Source: an uncultured Bryobacterales bacterium (GTDB lineage: Bacteria; Acidobacteriota; Terriglobia; Bryobacterales; UBA6623). Taken from it: a DNA stretch of 5,193 nucleotides. Both the position numbers and the translations under genes were made by a program. Under the pieces are notes generated by a model that worked only from the letters and a program-made list of their open reading frames with translations, made no database searches and was not told where the DNA came from. Positions 1-5,193 of this stretch are shown here, in pieces. Numbering within the stretch: the stretch's first letter is position 1; each line of letters starts with the position of its first letter. The stretch spans positions 1 to 5,193 of the forward strand of contig CAMPKL010000310.1 in NCBI GenBank assembly GCA_946887065.1, read 5' to 3'.

Positions 1-158
1 ATTTCGAGCTGGCGGGCGATTTGGTCGATGAGATCGAACATGCTCGCGTTGCGCAACCCCCGAAACGAAACAGGGCCGTCGGCGGCTTCTTGCGCAGGGA
101 CTGGAGTCGTCAGCGTCAGCGCCAAAACAATCGCGGCCAGTAATCTTCTCACCATCAT
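1..158 (-). CDS. gspD: GspD, type II secretion outer-membrane secretin, N-terminal fragment
   Basis: Only the first 52 codons are in the window; the gene runs off the low-coordinate edge. The product starts with a Sec signal peptide (MMVRRLLAAIVLALTLTTPVPA, cleavage expected at VPA|QEA), as required for a secretin, which forms the gated outer-membrane channel of the T2SS. After a short linker comes PVSFRGLRNASMFDLIDQIA (29-48) and RQLE, which fits the opening strand and first helix of a secretin N0 domain, the domain that contacts the GspC HR region. The start lies in an ATG-ATG-GTG run; I give the outermost ATG, but starting at 155 or 152 changes the signal peptide by only one or two residues. 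The call rests on the signal peptide, this short N0-like stretch and the position at the end of a T2SS operon; PilQ or another secretin-like protein cannot be excluded from so little sequence. Confidence 0.78.
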   Translation of the reverse strand, partial: MMVRRLLAAIVLALTLTTPVPAQEAADGPVSFRGLRNASMFDLIDQIARQLE

Positions 159-159
159 T

Positions 160-163
160 CTCC
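160..163 (-). promoter_or_regulatory. Shine-Dalgarno of gspD with three tandem start codons
   Basis: GGAG on the minus strand is followed by A and then ATG-ATG-GTG in frame. The spacing from GGAG is 1, 4 and 7 bases to the three candidate starts, so the second ATG (155) or the GTG (152) is better spaced than the first ATG (158). Confidence 0.55.
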
Positions 164-203
164 GTTGGGGTTACGTTTCGCGAACAGCATCAGGACCGTG
201 GCC

Positions 204-587
204 TTAGAGTTGTTTCGCCGCGGTCTCGGCGTTGTCCTTGACCGGCTCTTCCTCGGGTTGCAGCAATCCGTTGCGCTCAGCGACTTCGCGCTCGTCGGCG
301 GAGAGTTCCGCTTCGGTGCGAGTCCACGAGGACGGTCCAAAGGGAGTCTTCTTCGTAAATTTGAAGTCTTGACCGTCTTTTTCGACCTGCCAATTCTGCT
401 GGACTTTTTTGGGCTTCGCTTTGGCGACCGGAGGTTTGGTCGTCTTGGCCACGCCAAAGGGAGTTGAGAGCGTGCCCTCGGCGGCCGGCTTTGATTCGCT
501 CGCGGCTCCTTCCTTTTTGGACGCGTCTTGGCCAAAGGCCACGGCGGTGAGGGTCAGGGTGAGCAGGGCGTGAATGAATATGCGCAT
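204..587 (-). CDS. Small exported protein of unknown function between gspC and gspD
   Basis: 127 aa protein that I do not recognise as a named family. It starts with a Sec-type signal peptide (MRIFIHALLTLTLTAVAFG, cleavage probably near residues 19-20 before QDA). There is no lipobox cysteine, so it should be a soluble periplasmic or secreted protein rather than a lipoprotein. The mature part (about 107 aa) has a charged Ala/Lys/Pro-rich region with a first STPFG (41-45), a Lys-Pro linker (51-61), then NWQVEKDGQDFKFTKKTPFG (65-84) continuing PSSWTR (85-90), and an acidic Glu-rich helix (91-118). KTPFGPSSW (80-88) recurs as KTPFGSSSW at the end of GspC. Its position between gspC and gspD, with a good ribosome site and a gap of about 45 bases to gspD, points to an accessory role at the inner-membrane to secretin connection; this is inference. 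It is far too short for GspN and lacks membrane segments apart from the signal. Confidence 0.85.
   Translation of the reverse strand: MRIFIHALLTLTLTAVAFGQDASKKEGAASESKPAAEGTLSTPFGVAKTTKPPVAKAKPKKVQQNWQVEKDGQDFKFTKKTPFGPSSWTRTEAELSADEREVAERNGLLQPEEEPVKDNAETAAKQL
324..350 (-). other. KTPFGPSSW motif in the small exported protein
   Basis: Encodes residues 80-88 of the small protein. It is preceded by a likely beta-hairpin (WQVEKDGQDFKFTK) and followed by an acidic helix. It is the counterpart of the motif at the GspC C-terminus. Confidence 0.8.
337..464 (-). repeat. Internal TPFG repeat in the small exported protein
   Basis: The 11 bases CCAAAGGGAGT (plus strand) occur at 337-347 and again at 454-464, both in frame and both encoding T-P-F-G (residues 81-84 and 42-45). 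The flanking residues differ: the first copy continues VAKTTKPP and lacks the SSW extension. This may be a degenerate internal duplication or chance reuse of codons. Confidence 0.45.
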
Positions 588-595
588 CTTGTGCT

Positions 596-600
596 TCCTC
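596..600 (-). promoter_or_regulatory. Shine-Dalgarno of the small secreted protein gene
   Basis: GAGGA on the minus strand, 8 bases before the ATG at 587. Well spaced; it supports this start and that the small gene is genuinely translated. Confidence 0.7.
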
Positions 601-614
601 TAATTGGGGCAAGG

Positions 615-1370
615 CTACTCTTTCTTCTCCCACCAGGAAGAAGATCCGAAGGGCGTCTTGCGAACTTTTTTGACGAGACCGTTGTGTTCGGTGCCTTCCG
701 GCGAATCATCGCCGCGGACGACGGCGTAGCGTCCAGGCCCAATCTCAGGGCCAATACGGTTGTCTTGTCCTACTCCGGCCAACTCGGCGGGCGCGGCTGC
801 CGCTGCGCCAGGCCTAGCTCCTTGGGCAGGTCGAGGGCGACCCCCATTTTGGCCGCGAGCGCCGGCTTGACGGCGTGGCGGCTCGGGGGCGCGACTGAGT
901 TGCTCCTTGGTCGCGGTGAAGGACTCTTCTTTCCACTTCAGCTTGATGTTTTCGCCCTCGATGCCTTCGAAGACGAAGTCGCCGACTTTGTCGCCGATCG
1001 CCAGCCATACGGGCGGCTTGGCGGAGTCCGCTGTCATGAGGGCGGTCGGGCCGCCTCCGAAGTCGACCAGACCCGCAAGCTGAGGCAGGGGAGGCCGCGG
1101 ATCAACCTGGGGCTCGACCGTCTCCACGATGACTTCCGCATTGCGGTCCGGCGAGAAGAGCAGCCGATCGACGACCGGCATGAAATCAGCCGGCCGAGTC
1201 GGGTCGGGGTCGGCGGGCGCCGGGAACTCGGGCGGCTGTTTGGGATCGGTGAAGGCCTCTAATCGCTCGTAGCGTGCGCCGGCCTCAAGCACCTGACGGT
1301 AGAGTTCGACCGCTCCGAGAATTAACATTCCCGCGAGGAGCGTATTTATTAGGAGTAGTCTGCGCGTCAT
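615..1370 (-). CDS. gspC: GspC-like type II secretion protein, HR domain, no PDZ
   Basis: 251 aa bitopic inner-membrane protein that in known T2SS bridges the GspL/GspM platform and the secretin by contact of its HR domain with secretin N0. After MTRR comes one transmembrane helix (about 5-22), then a helical stretch and a Pro-rich linker (43-60). The conserved GspC pre-domain follows, FMPVVDRLLFSPDRN (63-77), then the HR domain (about 94-158): LPQLAGLVDFGGGPTALM (95-112), a Gly-Asp turn AIGDKVGDFVFEGI (124-137), and NIKLKW (141-146). The usual C-terminal PDZ or coiled-coil domain is absent. Instead there is an Arg/Gly/Ala/Pro-rich linker (about 159-200) and a small tail, GRYAVVRGDDSPEGTEHNG (213-231), ending in KTPFGSSSWWEKKE (238-251). 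The gap to gspM is 13 bases with a good ribosome site; 27 bases separate it from the next gene. Its place after gspM matches where gspN sits in some operons, but the HR domain favours GspC (or the related PilP). Confidence 0.85.
   Translation of the reverse strand: MTRRLLLINTLLAGMLILGAVELYRQVLEAGARYERLEAFTDPKQPPEFPAPADPDPTRPADFMPVVDRLLFSPDRNAEVIVETVEPQVDPRPPLPQLAGLVDFGGGPTALMTADSAKPPVWLAIGDKVGDFVFEGIEGENIKLKWKEESFTATKEQLSRAPEPPRRQAGARGQNGGRPRPAQGARPGAAAAAPAELAGVGQDNRIGPEIGPGRYAVVRGDDSPEGTEHNGLVKKVRKTPFGSSSWWEKKE
633..659 (-). other. KTPFGSSSW motif at the GspC C-terminus
   Basis: Encodes GspC residues 238-246, five residues from the end of the protein. It matches KTPFGPSSW in the next gene product at eight of nine residues. 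The codons differ at several third positions, so the match is at protein level rather than a recent DNA duplication. Confidence 0.8.
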
Positions 1371-1377
1371 GCTGCTT

Positions 1378-1382
1378 CCTCC
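1378..1382 (-). promoter_or_regulatory. Shine-Dalgarno of gspC, decides the start
   Basis: Reads GGAGG on the minus strand, 7 bases before the ATG at 1370, and begins right after the gspM TAG. It fixes the gspC start at 1370 rather than at the in-frame ATG at 1454 inside gspM, and suggests gspC has independent initiation, unlike the coupled genes upstream. Confidence 0.8.
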
Positions 1383-1383
1383 C

Positions 1384-1980
1384 CTAACGGGAGCCCCCGG
1401 CGGCGGCCTTCTCGGCCAACTCGGGCGCGCGATCCAGCGGCAGAAATCCCGCAACGGTCATCGTCACGGCGATGGACTTTACTTCCGGCTTGTCGGGCCG
1501 GATACGGATATCCCGGGTCGCGAGCAGTGCCGAGGAGTTCGCGATGGCGGCCATCAGATTGACCATCTGTTCGATGCCGCAGGTGAACTCGACGACGAGC
1601 GGCACCTGCGCGTAGCGATCTTGCTCCAGCGTGACCGTCGCGAAGCGGGATGCGCGAAGCGGGATGCCCTCCGCGTCGAGCAATTGGCCGACGAGGGAAC
1701 GCATCTCAGCCTGAGCCAAGGCGGGGTCGGCAGACGCCAGCAGGCGGCCTTCGGTTTTTTCCAAACGCCTCTGCGCGGCGCTCAGCTCCGCTTCAGTCAG
1801 CGGCCGTTGGCGGGCTTGCACTTGCGCAAGCTGGAGACGCTGCTCAAGCGCGTCGAGCGCAGCGTCGGAGGTAGTCAAGCCGCTCGCCGAACTCGGCGCA
1901 AAGATGTCGAGCTGCAGAACCAAGAACAGGCCGACGGCAACACCCAGAAAGATCAAGGCTCGTCGATCGCGCTGACTCAT
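1384..1980 (-). CDS. gspM: GspM, type II secretion inner-membrane platform protein (PilO-like)
   Basis: 198 aa bitopic inner-membrane protein with the GspM/PilO layout. A short basic cytoplasmic stretch (MSQRDRR) is followed by one transmembrane segment (about 8-28), a periplasmic coiled coil rich in Leu, Ala, Glu, Gln and Arg (about 37-82), and a C-terminal ferredoxin-like domain (about 88-182) with alternating strands and helices such as PLVVEFTCGIEQMVNLMAAI (127-146) and SIAVTMTVAGFLPL (169-182). In known systems GspM pairs with GspL and stabilises the assembly platform. Sequence conservation in this family is low, so the call rests on architecture, length and its position directly after gspL. 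The start codon shares an ATGA with the gspL stop, and the upstream GGCGG is a poor ribosome site, so coupling to gspL is likely. The stop is followed at once by the strong gspC ribosome site. PilO of a type IV pilus is the alternative, disfavoured by the neighbouring gspK and gspC. Confidence 0.87.
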   Translation of the reverse strand: MSQRDRRALIFLGVAVGLFLVLQLDIFAPSSASGLTTSDAALDALEQRLQLAQVQARQRPLTEAELSAAQRRLEKTEGRLLASADPALAQAEMRSLVGQLLDAEGIPLRASRFATVTLEQDRYAQVPLVVEFTCGIEQMVNLMAAIANSSALLATRDIRIRPDKPEVKSIAVTMTVAGFLPLDRAPELAEKAAAGGSR

Positions 1981-3455
1981 CGCCGCCAGTAGGGAGTCGC
2001 CTCCTCGGCTGCAGCTGGGGTCGGCTCCGCTTCGGCGGCCGCTGGGGCCGCAGCAGCGGCGTCTTGTTCGACGATCGGCTGCGCGCCTGGAACGCCGCGT
2101 TGTGCAGTGATTTCAAAACGCTCTTTGTCGTCGCGGCGGACGAGAGACGTGGCGAAGGCGACGCCCTGAACAGTGCGGGCCTGATTGAGAACGCCGAGCA
2201 AGGGGGCGGCATTCGCGGTCTCGCCGCTCAAGCGAACGCCGTCATCGTTGATGGTTAGCGATTGAAGCCAAGCTGAGGCGGGCAACAGACTGGAAATTTC
2301 GCTCACGATCCGCAAGTCTTGAAGGGTGCGTGCCGCTTGGCCTTCGAGAACGGAAATTCTCGCGCGAACTTCAGCAGCCGCTTCGCGATTGCTTTCCGCC
2401 GAATCGACGACTTCTTGCAAGGCGGCGAGGCGCTGTTCGATGACTGCGGCGTAGGCGCGATTCTGTATCGCCGAACGCAGCAGGAATCCAACGCCAAGCA
2501 AGACCAGCAGCCCTGCTAAGACTGCGGTCGGGATCCAGACGAGGCGCGAATCCGAACGGCGTCGTTCTGCAGGCAATAGATTGGCGCCCCAGCCAAGGCG
2601 AGGGCAGGCGGATTCGACGGCGGTGGCCAGAGATTGCAGATCCCGCGATAGGTCGAAATCGGCGGGCGCTGAAACCGGGACGGGGAAAACTTCCGACGCA
2701 GAGGCGAGAGTCCGTGCATTCGCCGCATCCACATCGAGCGGCTCACCGGCGAGCACCAGCACGGCAGTCTCGCCGCGGTCCAAGCGCAGGTCGGCCTCGG
2801 CCAACTGCAACGCCCGCTCAGCAGGCACGGCGGAAAGGTCGAACTCGACGCTCAGGGCGGCACGGCCCGCGCTCTCGCCGTAGATCTCAAGATCTTGACC
2901 GTCGCGGTTCACCACGAGCAACGGAGCCGCGAGGCGATCGGTTCGCAGTTTCAGCGCGGCGCGCAAAGAAGAAGCGCTAACGGTGAAGGCGGCGACGGCG
3001 ATGCCTGCTTCTTCGAAAACATCAGCGTAGTGGGTGATGGTCTTCTGCTCAGCAATAACGACGACGACTGCAGACGGGCCTTTGGCCTCGCCGTCTAATA
3101 CGGCGTACGCGTGGAAGACTTCGTCCTCGGCAAATGGATGGAGGCCATCGAGCTGATAGCGCACCGCCGCGGCGCGTTCCTTTTCGCCCATGGGAGGCAA
3201 CTGGATCTGGCGAACGATCACGTCCTCACGGGGCAGGGAGACGGTGGCCGAAACGTGCGCGAAGCCGCAGGAGGCCAGAAAGTCGGCGTATTCCCTGCCC
3301 CATTCCGTCGCCGGCCGCTCGAGGAAGTTCTCGATCTTGGCTGAACCAAGAACGGTGAGACCCGCACGACGCGACTTGACGGCGACGACGTGCAGGTCAG
3401 CGCCGCGAATCTCAATGCCGCATCCGGAGCCGACGCGTTGGAACTGCGAAAACAT
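1977..3455 (-). CDS. gspL: GspL, type II secretion inner-membrane platform protein (PilM-PilN-like)
   Basis: Bitopic inner-membrane protein of 492 aa that in known T2SS recruits the ATPase GspE through its cytoplasmic domain and binds GspM in the membrane and periplasm. Residues 1-290 form the actin-like cytoplasmic domain shared with PilM: GIEIRGADLHVVAVKS (13-28), SLPREDVIVRQIQLPPM (73-89), and AAAVRYQLDGLHPF (95-108). The PilN-type junction NLLPAERRR (292-300) precedes one transmembrane segment (about 307-329). A periplasmic coiled coil (about 333-382) and a ferredoxin-like domain with the PilN pattern SAWLQSLTINDDGVRLSGE (394-412) follow. So the protein has the fused PilM+PilN layout that defines GspL. 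An Ala/Pro/Glu-rich tail (about 464-487) ends PYWRR. The ATG lies 9 bases after the gspK stop, and I see no Shine-Dalgarno (preceding bases CGAATCGAT), so translation is probably coupled to gspK. The stop overlaps gspM by 4 bases. Confidence 0.93.
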   Translation of the reverse strand: MFSQFQRVGSGCGIEIRGADLHVVAVKSRRAGLTVLGSAKIENFLERPATEWGREYADFLASCGFAHVSATVSLPREDVIVRQIQLPPMGEKERAAAVRYQLDGLHPFAEDEVFHAYAVLDGEAKGPSAVVVVIAEQKTITHYADVFEEAGIAVAAFTVSASSLRAALKLRTDRLAAPLLVVNRDGQDLEIYGESAGRAALSVEFDLSAVPAERALQLAEADLRLDRGETAVLVLAGEPLDVDAANARTLASASEVFPVPVSAPADFDLSRDLQSLATAVESACPRLGWGANLLPAERRRSDSRLVWIPTAVLAGLLVLLGVGFLLRSAIQNRAYAAVIEQRLAALQEVVDSAESNREAAAEVRARISVLEGQAARTLQDLRIVSEISSLLPASAWLQSLTINDDGVRLSGETANAAPLLGVLNQARTVQGVAFATSLVRRDDKERFEITAQRGVPGAQPIVEQDAAAAAPAAAEAEPTPAAAEEATPYWRR

Positions 3456-3464
3456 ATCGATTCG

Positions 3465-4448
3465 TTAAAAAGGGTTGTCGTACCAGCGAACGATGCGCAG
3501 CGGGTCGACCGAGTCCGAAACGTCGGCTTGGACGAGGGCGGCGACGGTGTGGCGCGCACGGGCGCCGTTCAGTTCCGCGGTCGCCCGTAGCGTGTAGGCG
3601 TCTCCGCCGCGGCCCAAGGCAAGCGGAATTTCGCCGCCGCGCTGTAGCAGGTCACTCATACCGGGGTCTTCGAGAGTCAAAGGCCGCACGCGGCGAATCT
3701 CGACAAGTTGCTCAATCAGGCTCGGGGAGAAGCCGGCCGCGGCCAACAGTACCGGCGGCGCATAGGCGACATCGACGGCGGCGCCGCCGCGGGTGGTTAA
3801 GCTTTCGACTAAACCGTTGCGTCTCACGAGGGTTCCTGAAGTCGTCTCTTGGTAGGAGCCGTAGAGCAAGTCCGGGGTCATCCCTGGAATCGCCAACAAC
3901 TCTTCTAACTCCTGGATAGACGCGCGAACAGGCCGAAAAGACGGATCGGCCTCAAGATTTCCGAACTCTTCGAGCGCCTGATCGATGGGCAGGCCATACA
4001 GGACCTCCCCGGATCGCAATTGCTCGCGGTAGGCGACAATGCCGACACCGAGTTGGACGGCGAGTCCAGGATCGACGCCCGAGGCGGCCAGCAACCTCGA
4101 CAAAGCCTCGGCGGAGGCGCGATTGACGTCGAGCTTGCCGCCCTCGGCGACGATCTCGACCTCGACGACGCCTCCCTCGAAGCGGTAGTGCATGAAGCGT
4201 TGCCCGATGACGAACAGCGGCTCCTGGCCTTCTATGGGTACTCGCGGAGATCGCGCGATGCGCCGAATCGTCGCTTCGACCGCTCCGTGGGCCAAATAAT
4301 AGGCGCGCAAGGAGTCGGCCTGGACCGAGGCGCGGTCAAAATCGGCGCGGACGCCGGTGGAAAGAGCGAAGGCGATTGCCGTCAACGCGGCGGCGAACCA
4401 CATTACCGCGAGCAGGGCCCCGCCGCGCCGATTGTTCGATCGGTTCAC
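3465..4448 (-). CDS. gspK: GspK, type II secretion minor pseudopilin
   Basis: Large minor pseudopilin, 327 aa, the size expected for GspK, which caps the pseudopilus tip with GspI and GspJ. The start is GTG, inside a GTGA overlap with the gspJ stop; a GGAGG lies 11 bases upstream within gspJ. The first in-frame ATG (Met16) would remove the prepilin signal, which supports GTG. The leader MNRSNNRRGG precedes a hydrophobic helix ALLAVMWFAAALTAIAFALS. Processing is expected after Gly9 or Gly10, and in either case mature position 5 is not Glu; loss of Glu5 is a known hallmark of GspK. The helical SAM-like/HhH region characteristic of the family is visible as KLDVNRAS (105-112), GVGIVAYRE (134-142) and LEELLAIPGMTPDLLYG (181-197). 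A second helical stretch occurs at 232-270 (SPSLIEQLVEIRRVRPLT). The C-terminus returns to a beta-rich pseudopilin fold and ends WYDNPF. gspL follows after 9 bases. Confidence 0.95.
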   Translation of the reverse strand: MNRSNNRRGGALLAVMWFAAALTAIAFALSTGVRADFDRASVQADSLRAYYLAHGAVEATIRRIARSPRVPIEGQEPLFVIGQRFMHYRFEGGVVEVEIVAEGGKLDVNRASAEALSRLLAASGVDPGLAVQLGVGIVAYREQLRSGEVLYGLPIDQALEEFGNLEADPSFRPVRASIQELEELLAIPGMTPDLLYGSYQETTSGTLVRRNGLVESLTTRGGAAVDVAYAPPVLLAAAGFSPSLIEQLVEIRRVRPLTLEDPGMSDLLQRGGEIPLALGRGGDAYTLRATAELNGARARHTVAALVQADVSDSVDPLRIVRWYDNPF

Positions 4449-5185
4449 CTGCGCAAACGCCTCCTTGGTTGACCGTAACGGGCGCGGACTTCACTGACGA
4501 TGGCGACTGCCCGCAGCCGACCGGCGTCCACAAGCGGTTGCAGATCGACGCGGATTGCCTGGGGCAGTTGCTGGGGCTGATCCCAAACCGAGACCCAAAC
4601 GTCGGGCTCATTGGCGCCTCGTGAACCGCGCAAGTAGGAGAAGCGAACTTCCGCTAGGCGGTCAGCAACGATCAGCGAGTCGGCACGCATCTGTAACGGC
4701 GTGAAAAGTAGATGGAATGAAGGCGGCTCGGGCAATGGCTCGACGCCGACGATGAAGCGGCCGACGCTCAGCGGCCCCCGGTACGGAGTCTGCGTAAGAA
4801 TGAGCCGCGTCCCTTGTTGGCCCGGGGAGGTTTGAAGCTCGACGATTTGGAGCCCGCCGCGCACACCTTCGGTCATCGAATAGGAGCTCACGAAGCGCAT
4901 TGCGGTGGGCTCGCCCTGAAAGAACGGTCCCGCTGGTACGGCGAGGCCGGGGCGTAAGATCATCGGCTGGACCGGCGTTACGCCGGCGAACTGGGCATGC
5001 AGTAGAGCGTTGGCGTTGGCAATGCGGCGATCCTGGCTGCGGGCATTGCGCGAACTGCTCCAAGCGCCGGCGGCGACTTGCAGCGCGGTGACTAGACCCA
5101 CTGACAACAGACCCAGCAGGGTGACGGCAACGAGGATCTCGATGAGCGTCATGCCGGCGCGGGAACTTGTGCGCCGTTTGGTCAT
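4445..5185 (-). CDS. gspJ: GspJ, type II secretion minor pseudopilin
   Basis: Minor pseudopilin of the type II secretion system, 246 aa. In characterised systems GspJ joins GspI and GspK in the pseudopilus tip complex in the periplasm. A short basic leader (MTKRRTSSRAG) is followed by the class III prepilin processing site: cleavage is expected after Gly11 by the prepilin peptidase, giving a mature N-terminus MTLIEILVAV with the conserved Glu at +5 and a hydrophobic helix to about residue 41. The C-terminal part has the pattern typical of GspJ: VRFSYL (180-185), two Trp residues (197, 201) and LPQAIRVDL (207-215), followed by a basic tail. The length is at the upper end of the family. The ATG start is fixed by the short leader. 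There is no Shine-Dalgarno in the 8 upstream bases available, so translation may be coupled to the preceding gene. The stop overlaps the gspK start by 4 bases. GspH or GspI are less likely given the size, the C-terminal pattern and the position before gspK. Confidence 0.92.
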   Translation of the reverse strand: MTKRRTSSRAGMTLIEILVAVTLLGLLSVGLVTALQVAAGAWSSSRNARSQDRRIANANALLHAQFAGVTPVQPMILRPGLAVPAGPFFQGEPTAMRFVSSYSMTEGVRGGLQIVELQTSPGQQGTRLILTQTPYRGPLSVGRFIVGVEPLPEPPSFHLLFTPLQMRADSLIVADRLAEVRFSYLRGSRGANEPDVWVSVWDQPQQLPQAIRVDLQPLVDAGRLRAVAIVSEVRARYGQPRRRLRR

Positions 5186-5193
5186 TGCAGGGT
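5182..5193 (-). CDS. Possible last codons of an upstream gene (gspI expected), partial
   Basis: The minus-strand bases at the window edge can be read as codons for T-L-Q followed by TGA, with the TGA sharing an ATGA overlap with the gspJ start. The same 4-base stop/start overlap joins gspJ-gspK and gspL-gspM in this operon, so an upstream gene ending here is plausible. In T2SS operons the gene before gspJ is normally gspI. Only three sense codons are visible, so the identity is pure inference from gene order. Confidence 0.3.
   Translation of the reverse strand, partial: TLQ

Noticed and set aside
159..203. Possible terminator or promoter between the small gene and gspD
   Set aside because: I found no GC-rich hairpin followed by T residues and no clear -35/-10 pair in this short gap; it looks like simple intra-operon spacing.
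155..535. Minus-strand open frame of 126 codons overlapping the small exported protein in another frame and ending on the gspD start
   Set aside because: Its translation is almost only Arg, Lys, Pro and Ser, with no fold signature or signal peptide. The competing frame has a signal peptide, a good ribosome site and a motif shared with GspC.
528..1262. Plus-strand open frame of 244 codons opposite gspC
   Set aside because: It lies antisense to a well-supported GspC with TM and HR domains. Its translation has no recognisable domain and shows the Arg/Gly-rich composition typical of antisense frames in GC-rich genes.
1371..1454. N-terminal extension of gspC by 28 codons to an upstream ATG
   Set aside because: It would overlap gspM and put a Pro/Arg-rich stretch before the membrane helix. 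The GGAGG 7 bases before the ATG at 1370 supports the shorter form.
1369..1992. Plus-strand open frame of 207 codons opposite gspM
   Set aside because: Antisense shadow of a membrane/coiled-coil gene that fits the operon; no domain or ribosome site.
1384..3455. Type IV pilus pilM-N-O genes instead of gspL-M
   Set aside because: PilM- and PilN-like parts are fused in one protein, as in GspL, and the neighbours are gspJ, gspK and a GspC-like gene, which type IV pilus clusters lack.
4020..4472. Plus-strand open frame of 150 codons opposite the 5' half of gspK
   Set aside because: Asp/Gly/Arg-rich shadow translation with no recognisable features; gspK is secure on the other strand.

Overview
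The window is one continuous, minus-strand block of type II secretion system (T2SS, Gsp) genes; nothing convincing is encoded on the plus strand. In the direction of transcription (from base 5193 down to base 1) the order is: a few bases of an upstream gene, gspJ, gspK, gspL, gspM, gspC, a small secreted protein of unknown function, and the start of gspD, which runs off the low-coordinate edge. Gene junctions are very tight (4-base ATGA/GTGA overlaps at J/K and L/M, gaps of 9, 13, 27 and about 45 bases elsewhere), so this is almost certainly one transcript. I see no promoter, terminator, RNA gene, mobile element, repeat array or non-coding stretch longer than about 50 bases.

How the parts work together (established T2SS knowledge): GspJ and GspK are minor pseudopilins that form the tip of the periplasmic pseudopilus. 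GspL and GspM are the inner-membrane assembly platform that couples the cytoplasmic ATPase GspE to pseudopilus assembly. GspC links that platform to the outer-membrane secretin GspD by contact between its HR domain and the secretin N0 domain. The missing parts (GspE, F, G, H, I) would be expected upstream, beyond base 5193, or elsewhere in the genome.

Organism: a diderm bacterium with a fairly GC-rich genome. The gene order (J-K-L-M-C-x-D, with gspC moved behind gspM and gspD last) is not the classic enterobacterial C-D-E-...-N order. The short GspC without a PDZ domain, ending in a TPFG-containing tail, gives me an impression of Acidobacteriota (Bryobacterales-like). That is an unverified recollection of similar tails; other deep diderm lineages are possible.

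The most interesting signal is a short motif, KTPFGxSSW, found both at the extreme C-terminus of GspC and in the uncharacterised small exported protein encoded directly between gspC and gspD. This suggests a shared small module and a lineage-specific accessory part of the GspC-GspD connection.
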